Positions 48,354 through 60,987 of a DNA stretch of 64,000 nt are shown piece after piece. A program made the position numbers and the translations under genes. The notes beneath the pieces are model-generated. The model saw only the letters and a list, made by a program, of their open reading frames with translations, ran no database searches and was not told the DNA's origin. The DNA comes from Begonia masoniana (Eukaryota; Streptophyta; Magnoliopsida; Cucurbitales; Begoniaceae), in NCBI GenBank assembly GCA_022432975.1, contig CM039514.1, positions 9,965,519-10,029,518 on the forward strand, given 5' to 3'. Position 1 is the first letter of the stretch, and each line of letters starts with the position of its first letter.

Positions 48354-48652
48354 GCCCGAAGGCACATACAAACTTTATTTACCTGATCTCTTGGAAAAAC
48401 TTGGTTGCAAGCTACTTCGGGTATTACTCAAACCTAAAACCATAGACAGAGCACACATTAAATTTCCTCTAATCTTCATTCTAAACCACTAGAAATCTAA
48501 GGGAAACTGTTTTGGAAACTCTAGTCATTGTGCATTCCCGATTTCAACTTAAACCGAAACCACCACTCGCTTACCGCTTTCTCAAAACCTCATATATCAT
48601 CCCTCCTATCAACGATAGATACAATGTAACAAGAAATATAAGCAAAACTCAC
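48354..48652 (-). other. LTR splice cassette E
   Basis: Same layout as cassette D: donor GTGAGTTTT at 48652, intron-like 48434-48652 (219 nt, identical length), micro-exon 48383-48433 (51 nt), then donor GTAAATAAAG (weakened from GTAAGT), the UUCG hairpin 48354-48363 and CTACATCAC. Confidence 0.65.
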
Positions 48653-49751
48653 CGAGTTCGGAGGAAATCGCTGGAGGAAGTCGAAGGGGGGTCTCCTATC
48701 GCGCTCTGCTAAGCTGAGGAGCTGAGAATGGAGGGGAAATGAAATAAACAGTGGCGGCTACTTCATTAATAGTTTCCTTAAATACGTTAACCTTTATTAC
48801 TATCAGATTACCATACTGCCCTCCCTTAGTTGTACGTTAACCTAGTCATTAATCCTCCATAAAAATAATGTCTCACGATTTGATTAAATAATTAGATTGT
48901 GATTAAACCGGGTGCTACACATTATGTGGGATTAATTTGTTACTAATACAATGAACGTTTTATTGGAAACCAAATCGATAGAAATTATATATATATATAT
49001 ATACATATAAATATGTATATTTGGATAATGGGATAAAAACCAAACTAATATATGAGTGAACAAAACCATTAGTTAGAAATGCATGGAGGGGTAATTTGGG
49101 AAGGAATTAAGGTTGGTGGAAGGGAGCCAATGGATGGTTGCCAAATGTCCATAACTTGTTGAGAAACCTACATATTCTCCTCTCTTCTACGTGAACCTTC
49201 ACACTCATCCCTTCCTCTCTGTTTCCTCTCTTCCAGACGAAAATCACCCATCGAATCACCTTCGATCTTCCTTGATTTTTCTTTTGTTTCTGCCTAAGGT
49301 AAGCATCTTCTTATGCTAACGTGTCTGGACAAGTTAAATGATAGTTTTGTTGGAGTTTAGGGTTTGTGATATTTTGGAGAAAACTCGCTGCTATTGCATG
49401 AAAACATGTTGGTTTGTTTTCTAAAACCCTGAATGGAGTTAGGAGCATATCCTACAAGTTATTCTGTTAGCATTTGCAGCTTGTGTAACACCCCTAATAC
49501 TGTACCCGTATTTCCCGTATTATTATTATTATATATATATTTTTTTTTACACTTATTACTTTTTATACTTTAAATAAAACTTTGTGCAGAATCAAAACTG
49601 TAGTTGAAATCAAAACTGAAATCGGAATTAAACGGAACCTTGAACATTTAAAACAACTATAAAACAATTTAATAAAACTTAAAATATTAAAACATTTAAT
49701 AACATTACAGACAGAGGGCAGAATCGGAACTAGCTGCCAAAAAGGAGGGGG

Positions 49752-49960
49752 GCGATCGATCTCTGTAAACTACAGAGATCGATCGCTGCTTGCATAATGG
49801 CAGCAAGCGATCGATCTCTGTAGTTTACAGAGATCGATCGCTGCATGCAAGATCGATCTCTGCTGAAAGCAGATCGATCGCTGCTGCCTACATCAAGGGC
49901 AGCGATCGATCTCTGCTTTTCAGCAGAGATCGATCGCTGCATGCTATGCAGCGATCCCTC
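49752..49960. repeat. Series of perfect GATCGATC hairpins
   Basis: Perfect inverted repeats: 16 bp with 3-nt loop (49752-49786), 17 bp with 3-nt loop (49806-49842), 18 bp with 6-nt loop (49899-49940), plus an imperfect one between. All share the arm AGCGATCGATCTCTG. GATCGATC occurs seven or eight times in 200 bp. Confidence 0.95.
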
Positions 49961-51098
49961 TTTCCTTCGTTCAATTTCCTTCTTTTCCTTCAGTGAATTT
50001 TAACACTTCAACACTTAACCATTTTCCTCAATCCTTCCTGCTTCACAATTACCTCAATTAGCTCTCTGGAATCCTGAATTCCAGAGAGCAAATTTCTGTT
50101 AATTCACGCCAACAATCACCATAATTCACAACCTAAACTCAACCAATTAAAACATAATCTAAACTCAATCGACTCGCGTCGGACTTTACGAAGTCCAACT
50201 GCGTAGATAGCTCTAAAAACGGAGCTATCCGTATCAACCTAAAAATAGTTCATAACACTTAATTTAAACCAAACAGTTCCAGAATTTCTATAACGTTTAA
50301 ATAACTGTTTAAACCAAAACATTTTATAACATTCATCAAAACGTTATCTAACCCCTGTCCAGATCCAAACAACCTAAATATTCTATACAATTATCAGATC
50401 AATACATCCCAAAATAACCCCAGAGTCCATACATATATCCCCACAGGTCGGTTAAGCCTCGACTACGCCAGCACACCACCGCAGCCATCCTCCGTCAACT
50501 GAATCATGCCTCAGGTGGAGGGATCTCATCCTCACCTGTTTCCTCGTAATCACCTACACCATACATATAAGTCGTGAGCTTAAGGCTCAGTAAGTCTACG
50601 TGAATGCTTATGCATGAACATGTTTATACAGTTTTTATAACACCGTCACTCATGCATTTCATTCATTCTTTCTTTCTTTCATTCATTCATTCTCACCATG
50701 ACATTCTTTTGGTTACCGAAGTCTATTCACTCGGCAGATGGTTAGGGCCCGTCAAGCGGTTAGACAGCCCACACCATCTGAAGGGAGGAAAACCCGCTCA
50801 CCACGGAACGCCGGGTCTGAACCTCACCCCGATAACCACATACAGAGGGTTGTTTACATGATACTTTACTTGCCTTTACGTGCATTTCTTTTTCATGAAA
50901 ACTATGCTCAAATTCATTTTCATGACGTTTTTAAAACTATGATGCATGAACAGATATAAACATAACATATCAATCATCATACGTACCATCAAGACACTCA
51001 GGCATAACCTACAAAAGAACTAATCCTAACTACCCAACCAAAGCATTTAAACAAACAATTCTCCAATTTCCTCGAACAACAAAAGATCCTATGGTGTA

Positions 51099-51556
51099 GG
51101 CCAATCGGCCAAACAAGTCGCGGAGACTTACCTGAAGTCCTTAGCAAATCGAGAGCCGTCAGGGAGCTTTGTTCACCTAAGCCAATTTACAACAGTTTTC
51201 GTTAAAATTAGTTTAAACTCCTAAACGTCCAATTTAACAAAACCTTAACTAAAGAATTTTTCTAAAATCTTAACTTAACTAATCGAAGCATTTAAACCAA
51301 CAATTAATGCTCGATAGTCCGTAATCCAAATTAACGAGTTTTGCCCTAAAACCCGAAAATTAACCAATTTATAACATTTTCACAAATTGATTTAACTTCG
51401 TCCCATAACGTCCAATACGTTCAATATATACCTAATCACGGCTAACCTATTAATTACGAGCCCTAATTCGCGTTTTTAACGATAATCTAAACGAAACCCT
51501 AAATGTTATAAACCCTAAAAACAGAAATCTAACTTCCGAAAACTGTAAAGACTTAC
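51099..51556 (-). other. LTR splice cassette F
   Basis: Sense: donor CTAG|GTAAGTCTT at 51556, intron-like 51177-51556 (380 nt) ending GGCTTAG, micro-exon 51132-51176 (45 nt), donor CAG|GTAAGTCTC at 51131, hairpin GGCC-GATT-GGCC at 51099-51110, then CTACACCA. Confidence 0.6.
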
Positions 51557-53329
51557 CTAGAACGTCGACCGGAGGAGAAAACGTGAAGGATCGAAGTCGA
51601 TCGGAGGTCGGAACGGAGGAGAACCGGCGATTGGCGTCGGCGGCCGTGAGGGAGAAGCTCCCTGGATCGCGATCTCCAGAGAAGAAAAGGAGAGAAAGTG
51701 AGGGAGAGAAATGATTTTTGGTAAGTTTTATAATATTAACTTGGTAAATTACTAAAATGCCATTCTTTGATTTTTATATTAGTTTCGTTCTTCGGTTCGT
51801 TAATCGTCTAGCTATTTGGTTTCACCAAATCTCCTTATTTCACCAATAAGTCCAACTTATCATTCGGGATTTATTAAAACTGTCCGTTTGCAATTTGGAC
51901 CTTGTTTACTATTTTTACTAAAACATCCTTTATATTACGAGAAACTTAATTACTCGGAATATAGCGTTATCGTTCTGAAAATTCTCGTAATATTCTTAAA
52001 ATCCATATTAATAATTAGGATCCCAACGACACCTCCTGCTTGTAAAACGGGCTTGATTTGACATATTTACGAAAATGCCATTATATATTAAAATAATAAT
52101 ATCCAGAAAAGCTGGATATTACAGCTTGTTTATTCTCCTTACGTGTATGTACAGGTTCGTGAATTACCGAGACGATCGAGAACATCAACCCTACAGCAAA
52201 CAGGTAAGTTCATATCCGTAGGTTGGCCCTTAAGGCCCTACATCACGAAGATACTAGGTGCTACGTATGTCGGGTGGTTTCGAGTAGAGAAAGTTAGAGA
52301 TAAGTTCTGAGTTATCTGTGTCACACCTTACCCTCTGCTGTAATATTTTTGTTGTCTGCCGTTTTATGTTTAAGCACTGTAAATGCTCATGCATACACGA
52401 TTTTCCGAAAGACATGCAAAAGTTTTATGTGCACGATTTTGAAGTTAAGAAAGATAAAATCTGACTGTAATGTATTGGTTAAGTGCGGGACGAGGATTGG
52501 CCTACTGTTTTGTACAGCTTTGTTTGTTCTGTTCTGTTTCTGTTCTGTAAATCTGTTATATGCCTGTCGTGAACTTGCCAGTTCCCCTATAAGCCCCATT
52601 TTCTGACAGATAAAAAAAATGTTCTGTAATGTCACTGTATTCTGAAAAGTTCATGCATAGTATATGCATCACTGCATTTATATGTTCTTACTGAGTTTCA
52701 GACTCATAGGTGAGCTCTCTGATGTAGGTACTGAAACCATAGATGAGGACTTTGTGCCTCAAGACGATGATTTGATGTAGTTGGCGGATCGAGTTCATGG
52801 GGGTTGGTTGCTGCAGCCAGACATATTTCTGTCCCAAGGTTTAAGTTTCTTTTTTGTAAAGTCCATGTCTGTAAACCCTACTGGAACTCTGTTGTTTCTG
52901 TTTAAAACTCTGTTGGAGTTTTGTGTTTTTATTTTAAAAACTCTGTTGGAAATTTTGTTGCGAATATGTAATGTATAGGTTCTGATGTTCGAGTTTTAAA
53001 TCTCTGTTTGACAGTCGATAGTTGTCTCCTGAAATATTCTGTTGTTGATGTGTTTAAAACCTCTGTATTTGACAGTTGAATTTATGTTCTGAAGTATTCT
53101 GGAATTGTTTGGAATATTTTCTATTTTAGAGTGTGTATGGATTATCTCTGATTTTTGGAGCCATCCATGCAACCTGTTTTCCTTAAATTTATGTCGTGTT
53201 TTCCTGGTATGCCCAAAATCATGTTGTGAATCGTTTTTCTGAAGCGTGAAGGTTTCACACTTTCTGTTTTTCACGATTTCTGTTTCTGTGTAATCCTGTC
53301 AAAAGTTGTCAAATTCTGCCCTTTTAAAC

Positions 53330-53790
53330 TACATCTTCTGATCACGTCCACCGCTGCTTTAAATTCACTTCTACAGCTGCCCGTTCTAAAAATCACGTCC
53401 ACCGCTACTTGTAAAATCATATCCACCGCTGCCCGCTGCCCGTTGTAAACTGCACCCACCGCTGTCTTTACAATTTCATCTTCCGCCTGACGTCATCTGT
53501 TTTGTCTTATTCACGTCAACCGGTGAACAGTGCACTTCTGCCTGCGTACCCCGTTGCCTTTAAAATTTACATCATCCGCCTGACGTCATCTGTTTTGTTT
53601 TATTCACGTCCACCGGTGAACAATGCACTTCTGCCCACCTCCACCGCTGCCACTGTTTATTTTTGTCGTATTCACATCCACCGCTGCTTTTAAAATTCAT
53701 ATCCACTGCTGCCTTTGTTTATTCACATCCACCGCTGCCACTGTACACTTTTGTCTTATTCACATCCACCGTTGTCACTGTTCACATTTG
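53330..53790. repeat. CACGTCCACCGCTGC repeats with TGACGTCA
   Basis: Degenerate 20-45 bp units of CACGTCCACCGCTGC and CATCCGCCTGACGTCATCTG. TGACGTCA occurs at 53488-53495 and 53581-53588, the same palindrome as in the repeat block at 23460-23900. Confidence 0.85.
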
Positions 53791-54215
53791 TTTAAAATCC
53801 ATTTCTTCTACCAGTCTCCTGCCTATGTTTTTCCGCCTTTATTTCCTGTGTATTCTGTTTATTTATTCTCATCGTCCATTTCTGTTCCCTGTTCTTCCCA
53901 GTCTCTTCTGTTATTCATTTCTGTGAGCCGGTTATAAATTAGCTACCAGTTTTTAAATCCAGAGAAAGTTCTCTCTCTCTTTGAGAAGTTTTAAAGGTTC
54001 GATTTATAAAAGTCATCTGTCATCTGTTCTTCGAACTGTAATTGTCATCCAGTTTTATACATATGTCATCCAGTCCCATTTCTAGATAAGGTTTCTTTTC
54101 CCTGTAACATTCTAAAAGTTTCAAAAAAAATATATAGTCTGTGTTTTTCTGTTATGTCTCGGAGTGATGGCTTGCCTCTCGGATTCCGATCGGAATCGGG
54201 TTACGGGCCATTACA

Positions 54216-54580
54216 GGATGTTGTCGTTTTTATGATCGGTGGATGTGAGTAATAGTTTTGTCGTTTATGATCAGTGGATGTGAGTAATAGTTTTGTCGTT
54301 TTATGATCGGTGGATGTGTAATAGATTTTGTCGTTTTGTGATCGGTGGATGTGAGTAATAGGTTTTGTCATTTTATGATCGGTGGATGCGAGTAATAGGT
54401 TTTGTCGTTTTGTGAGCGGTAGACGTGAGAAGTCGACGTGTCGTTTGGCTGACGTGAGCGGTGGACGTTGGTAGCAGAAGAAGCTTTTTGCTTCTGCTTC
54501 TACCGCCGACGCTGTTTAGCGGTGGACGTCTTCTATTTCTATTTCTATCGCTGGAACTGTTCAGCGGTGGACATGTTTTG
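54216..54580. repeat. About 40-bp tandem repeats TTTTGTCGTTTTATGATCGG
   Basis: Six or so units of TTTTGTCGTTTTATGATCGG followed by TGGATGTGAGTAATAGG, then more divergent AGCGGTGGACGT copies and a (TTTTG)n run. Related in sequence to the copia LTR arrays at 1-909 and 42465-42535. Confidence 0.88.
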
Positions 54581-54639
54581 TTTTGTTTTGTTTTGTTTTC
54601 TTTCAACCAATTGTCTTTAATATTTTAATTAATTAATAA

Positions 54640-56088
54640 ATGTCCACTCAAACTACCTTGGAACCAAAAATATTTTTACAAGCCTCTAAATACCCGTATT
54701 GGTTATCTGCCATGCAAGAAGAAATCTCAGCTCTTCATGAAACAAGTACTTGGACTTTGGTTACTCTTCCACAAGGGACTAAAACTATTGGATGCAAATG
54801 GGTCTTCAAGACCAAATTCAACTCAGATGGTCAAATCAGCTCTTGCCTTAGCAGTATCCTTTGGTTAGGTTATTAGACAATTGTACATCAGAAATGTCTT
54901 TTTACATGGTGATTTAACTAAGACAATTTATATGCAGTAACCTCTAGGTTTTATTAGTCTGTCACATCCCTCTGCTGTTTTCCTCTTGCATAAAACTCTC
55001 TATGGTCTCAAACAATCCTCTCGAGCTTGGTATACCAAGCTACATAATGTTTTACTGCATTGGGGTTTCTTGGCATCAAAATCTGATAATTCATTGTTTG
55101 TCTATTGTACTCAATCCTCCATTATGATTATGTTGGTCTATGTCGACGATATTATCTTAACAGGTAACTCCACCCCTCAGATGGACCAGCTCCTAGCATA
55201 TTTACACTCGCAGTTTAAAGTCTGTGATCTTGAGTCACTATCATTTTTTTGTTGGGATTTCAGTCACTCACACGCCTACGGGTACCCAATCTGCATACAT
55301 ATCTGAGTTACTCTCCAAAGCTAATATGAACTACTGCAATCCGGTTCCTACCCTCATGGTTGCCGGACCAATATTATCACAAGCATCTAGTACACCTCTT
55401 CGTGATGGATTTCTCTATCGCAGTATTGTTGGTGGTCTTCAATATTGTTGTCTAACTCGATCAGATATTTTGTTTGCTGTTAATAAAGTTTTTCAATTTA
55501 TGCACGCTCCGTCAGATGTTCATTAGAAAGCAGTAAAGCGCATTTTGCGATACCTTAAAGGAATTCCATCTTTAGGTATCTCTTTCTCGCCTTCTCCTTG
55601 TTGCAGTTTGACGTGTTATACAGATGCCGACTGGGCTTCCTGCCCTGATGATCGTAAAAGCACCGGTGAATTTTGTGTATTTTTGGGAACTAACCTCATC
55701 TTCGGGTTCTCTACCAAGCAAAAAGTTGTCTCACGATCTATCATAGAATCAGAGTATCGTAGTGCAGCTAATGATGCAGTAAAAGTATTATGGCTCCAGT
55801 TTTTATTGAACTAACTGGATATTGTTTCCAGTAAGGTACTGCTTATTCTTTGTGATAATTTAAGTGCTACATACTTTGTTTCTAACCCCGTCTTACACTC
55901 GAAATCAAAACATGTTGAGATAGATTTTCATTTTGTTCGAGGCAAAGTACTCAAGAAATTACTGTTGGTCAAATTTACCCCATCCGACAACCAACTGGTC
56001 GATGCCTTAACAAAACCACTTCTGCTATTGAAGTTCTCTTCGTTTATATCCAAGATCTTTGGCCTACGACTTTGCTCTTGAGGGAAGA
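54640..56088 (+). pseudogene. Ty1/copia RT-RNase H remnant
   Basis: Plus-strand remains of a copia element from a lineage other than SIRE. RT starts WLSAMQEEISALHETSTW (54640 on), then a deletion of about 50 codons after NSDGQ, KTLYGLKQSSRAWYTKLH and YVDDIILTGN (54986-55306), a frameshift near 55250, RSDILFAVNKV, and RNase H with YTDADWASCPDDRKSTG (55545-55814), a stop after WLQFLLN, and a readable tail to about 56020 (SKHVEIDFHFVRGK). Ends at the PPT (GAGGGAAGA, 56080-56088). Nothing upstream of the RT is left. Confidence 0.9.
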
Positions 56089-56352
56089 TGTTAGAGTACT
56101 GTTCAAATTTAGTTTGTATAGTTGAGTTTGTAAGTTTAGTTGAGTTTGTAAGTTGCGTTTCCTCTGCAGAGTATGTAAGTATCAATTTTCAAAATGAAAT
56201 GACAAGAAGAACAAAAATCATCATTTTACTGCAATATCTCTCTCTCTCTCATCTTCCTCTTCACCATCAGTTTCATCATCTCCTTTTTGCTCCTCTGAAT
56301 ATCAGTTTTTCAGCAAATCCCAAATTCTCTTCAGCAAATCTTAAGTGTTACA
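56089..56352 (+). mobile_element. 3' LTR of the copia remnant (264 bp)
   Basis: TGTTAGAGTACTG ... CTTAAGTGTTACA immediately after the PPT. Contains a short duplicated AGTTGAGTTTGTAAGTT and a (CT)n stretch. No 5' partner in the window. Confidence 0.8.
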
Positions 56353-58061
56353 AACCTTAACGTATCAAGTCAACTATTGTAGCCATGCACTTTCTTAATA
56401 GTGCATTTTGCTGGTGACAGATGTGATGAATGCATTATACTCACTTCCAAGACCACCAAAGAGATAGTCAAGGTAGTCCTTATTGGTCAAGAGAATTAGA
56501 GATGAATTCTAGCTTCTAAATATATTCAGTGGCTATCGTGCCTAGTTTGGAGTGGTTGTGAAGTTGACCATGCAGCTCGTTACGCGGTCTAACCTATACT
56601 TCAGCAGCTTTAGTGTAGCATCCAATTTGCCATAGAAGGGGTTCAGATAAAGAGGCATATAACTAGCTCATCAACAGCATCTTATAACACTGTCGTGTTA
56701 AAAATTTATATCTAACGATGTTACATTTTTATAAAGTTTAGTGGTCTATAATATTGTTAACCCATCATTTAGCTTATCACGACCTTATGCTCATGCCCTT
56801 TAGAGAGACGTGTAAATTGAAGACACTATTTGATGCAAAGAGTTCTCTGGTGTCTTTAGTTTGGGTGCCCTATTCCTATCCATCTATTTATCGCATTCCG
56901 ATCATTTGAGACTACACCATGTCACCATCAAGAGGAGATTGATTAAGCATTGAAAGGTCCTAAATCGCGAAGCACAATAAAGACTAAATTAAATAAAAAG
57001 TTAGAACTTCAATGGCGAGAGGTACGTTAATAATTTTGCATACGATCTGTATGCTTATATGGTTTAGAAAACATGTTAGATCGTGATTTAAAGTCTAACA
57101 TGTCAAACTAAGAAAATGAGATTGAGCTAAAGAGAATATTCCGGAAGAAACTTGGAGGGAAGAACATTTGAGTTGTCAAGGAAAGCTTCAAGGCTATTAG
57201 CAATGACAATATTCAAGATTTTCTTCCAAGTTAAATACTAATGGCGGTCAAGAAGACGGTAATGGTTTGGTTAAGGGAAAAAGAGAAGCGCTCAAGGAGA
57301 AATATAGAAATTGGTGCTTGATGAAGCCATTATAGAAAGTTAAAACTAGGGAGAGGACGACAAAAGGGTAAGTAAATGAGAGAAATATATTGTGTACAGT
57401 GTATTTCTTCTAACACCATTTACATTTCTATGCCCATTTTTGAACATGAAGAGAAAATTTTAGTGTAATTGCCACAATAACAAATTTACTTGTGAGAAAT
57501 GAATGAGTGTTGATTGGAACTTGTGATTATTCACTTAGATTTTGATGTTTGTTTTTTTAAGTAATGCTACATTTATTTTTATTTTTTAAAAATATTTGCA
57601 GACATATCAAACAATACACGAATTATTATTAAATTAATTATACTTTCATTATTTATCATGTTAAAAGTATATTTAAATAGTAGAATAAGAGAGTAAACAT
57701 AAAATTATTCTTGATTATTTTATTCGTGATTTGTCAAATTTCTATATTTACCAAACTTTGCTCCCACAAATTCTATCTTTGTGTCATTAAATAACTATTT
57801 ACAATATATCCACAAATGAAAAGCAACATCGTATTCGTCCTCGCACCTGATGATATGTCATTAAGTAATTGGTCCGAAAAAAGGTCGAACTTTAATGTGA
57901 TCCAATCTTATCTTCTTAAATTAAATATGTTATGTCGGTTAAAACGTTTGAGAATGATCGCTATTTTTTAGTACTAAATTCCAGTTGTTCTGTGTCTAAA
58001 TAACCAATCTGTGAATCACTCTCACTGCGGAAGCAGATAAGCTTTCTTCCTTCCTTCATTA
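56353..58061. other. Intergenic, no gene seen
   Basis: AT-rich, apparently low-copy sequence between the copia remnant and the oxidoreductase gene. No ORF of note or clear repeat. The last few hundred bases should hold the promoter of the gene, but I could not pick a convincing TATA box. Confidence 0.6.
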
Positions 58062-59953
<1,892 letters not shown>

Positions 59954-60008
59954 TAAATGATGATGGTTCATACCTTCGTATATTATATGTATTGTGTATT
60001 TTGGTTGT

Positions 60009-60014
60009 AATAAA
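60009..60014 (+). terminator. Polyadenylation signal of the oxidoreductase gene
   Basis: AATAAA 56 bp past the stop codon, after a T/G-rich stretch (TATGTATTGTGTATTTTGG), a typical plant arrangement of far-upstream and near-upstream elements. Confidence 0.6.
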
Positions 60015-60699
60015 GAGCACTCGAGGGAGTTTGTGGCTGTGGCGGCACACAGCATTAGACTAATGCAACTGATCAACTTCAATTGTTTCTTAAATTTAAG
60101 AAAATGTTCTAGAATCATTCTCTAAACAAATCATTTGCATGCTTTATTTTACCAGGTGTGTAGATCGAATAAAAACATGTACATGATTCAAGCAAGTTTC
60201 ACGACAATGTTACCAAAATTTTGATTTTTATGGTCAATAATTTTGATTTTTATGGTCAATTCAGAATACAGAAATGCATTTTCAGAACATTGTTTATTTG
60301 TGGAAAGATTCATAGAAGGTACATTTATAATCTTTCTACTTTTATTTATAGAAAAATTATGGCTATCATAAAAAAAAATATCTTAAGAAAATTATCAAAC
60401 GATTCAACATGTTGGGAGGGTTTTGTACTCTACTTGCTAATAATTTGAAACTTATTTCAACGAAGTCCTTCTCAATCCAGCTTTTAATTTTCTTGTTCTG
60501 CGTCTTCCATTGTCGATGTCTTCCTCGGCCGAGGAACAGTTTCCTGCCCCCGCTGAATTTGATTCAGGTTGCTCGTTCGGTCCTTGCTATCTTTGTCAAG
60601 TGTTCTTGTTTTTTTTTTCTTCTGACGAGTGACGCAACTTCTTAACTACAACTACATCAAGCAAGCTCCACAAATGCTTATACCTACCTATATAGAGTG
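60015..60699. other. Intergenic, no gene seen
   Basis: AT-rich spacer. Only a small tandem duplication of ATTTTGATTTTTATGGTCAAT at 60218-60260 stands out. Confidence 0.6.
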
Positions 60700-60974
60700 T
60701 GTTAGAATTTAGAATTTGGTGTGACCTGAATTCTAGTTGGACCGGATTAGACCCGTATATTAATATTAGGGTTTTACGTTTTCTCTATATATTGATACTT
60801 GAGTGGCAAAACTCATTGTACCGAATTTGATATTAGTAATTCTCTCATCTGCCCTTCGGTTTTTTTCCCTTTCTAAGGTTTTCAAGTAAAATTCGGTGTC
60901 CATTATTTTCTCGTTTTTTTTTTTCAGTTACTCAATTGTTCGTTACAAGTGGATTATGGCGTCTTATTCTAACA
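60700..60974 (+). mobile_element. Copia-type 5' LTR (275 bp)
   Basis: Begins TGTTAGAAT and ends ATTCTAACA, a perfect 9-bp terminal inverted repeat. It contains a promoter-like CTATATATTG (about 60785), and is followed by PBS text. Confidence 0.82.
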
Positions 60975-60976
60975 AC

Positions 60977-60987
60977 TGGTATCAAAG
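60977..60987 (+). other. Primer-binding site of the 60700 element
   Basis: TGGTATCAAAG two bases after the LTR, the Met-tRNA type PBS with one change from TGGTATCAGAG. Confidence 0.75.

Larger units (their letters stand above)
47343..48919 (-). mobile_element. Gypsy LTR(s) interrupted by the scaffold gap
   Basis: The left part (47343-47903) begins TGTCATGACCCTAATACTG, like the solo LTR at 49484. The right part (48004-48919) follows the LTR at 23211-25323 closely from about 24400 on and ends CCGGGTGCTACA. Flanks GGGAA and CATTA do not match, so this may be two different LTRs joined across the gap rather than one solo LTR. Contains palindromes (47585-47820), a two-copy repeat (48030-48220) and a splice cassette. 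Confidence 0.75.
49484..52123 (-). mobile_element. Solo gypsy LTR (2640 bp) with perfect TSD
   Basis: Plus strand TGTAACACCCCTAATACTG ... GCTGGATATTACA, flanked by GCTTG at 49479-49483 and 52124-52128. It carries strong GATC palindromes (49752-49940), the GCTCTCTGGAAT hairpin (50061-50089), the GAGC-CTTAA-GCTC stem-loop near 50586-50598 and its own splice cassette. Confidence 0.93.
49299..52239 (+). other. LTR splice cassette G, with a solo LTR in its intron
   Basis: Donor CTAAG|GTAAGCATC at 49299; acceptor TGTATGTACAG at 52154; micro-exon 52155-52203 (49 nt); donor CAG|GTAAGTTC at 52204; hairpin GGCCCTTAAGGCCC at 52225-52238; CTACATCAC. Removing the nested solo LTR and one TSD leaves an intron of about 211 nt, close to the 219 nt of cassettes D and E. 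Confidence 0.65.
48920..54215 (+). mobile_element. Plus-strand gypsy LTR (Tekay-type), split by a solo LTR, start lost
   Basis: 48920-49478 and 52129-54215 read, in plus orientation, like the complement of the 16426 LTR: AACCATTAGTTAGAAATGCA, the CT-rich leader, AAG|GTAAGC, then after the nested LTR TACAG|GTTCGTGAATTACCGAG, CAG|GTAAGTTC, GGCCCTTAAGGCCC, CTTACTGAG and GGGGTTGGTTGCTGCAG. The probable end is GGGTTACGGGCCATTACA (54215). The sense 5' end is missing. The divergent tail (53290-53800) is made of CCACCGCTG-type repeats. Short frames are non-coding. Confidence 0.65.

Noticed and set aside
47338..48924. Clean solo LTR call for 47343-48919
   Set aside because: Flanking 5-mers differ and the two halves resemble different families, so I list it only as interrupted LTR sequence.
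56353..58061. Possible second host gene upstream of the oxidoreductase
   Set aside because: Only short random frames and no splice-consistent homology that I recognise.
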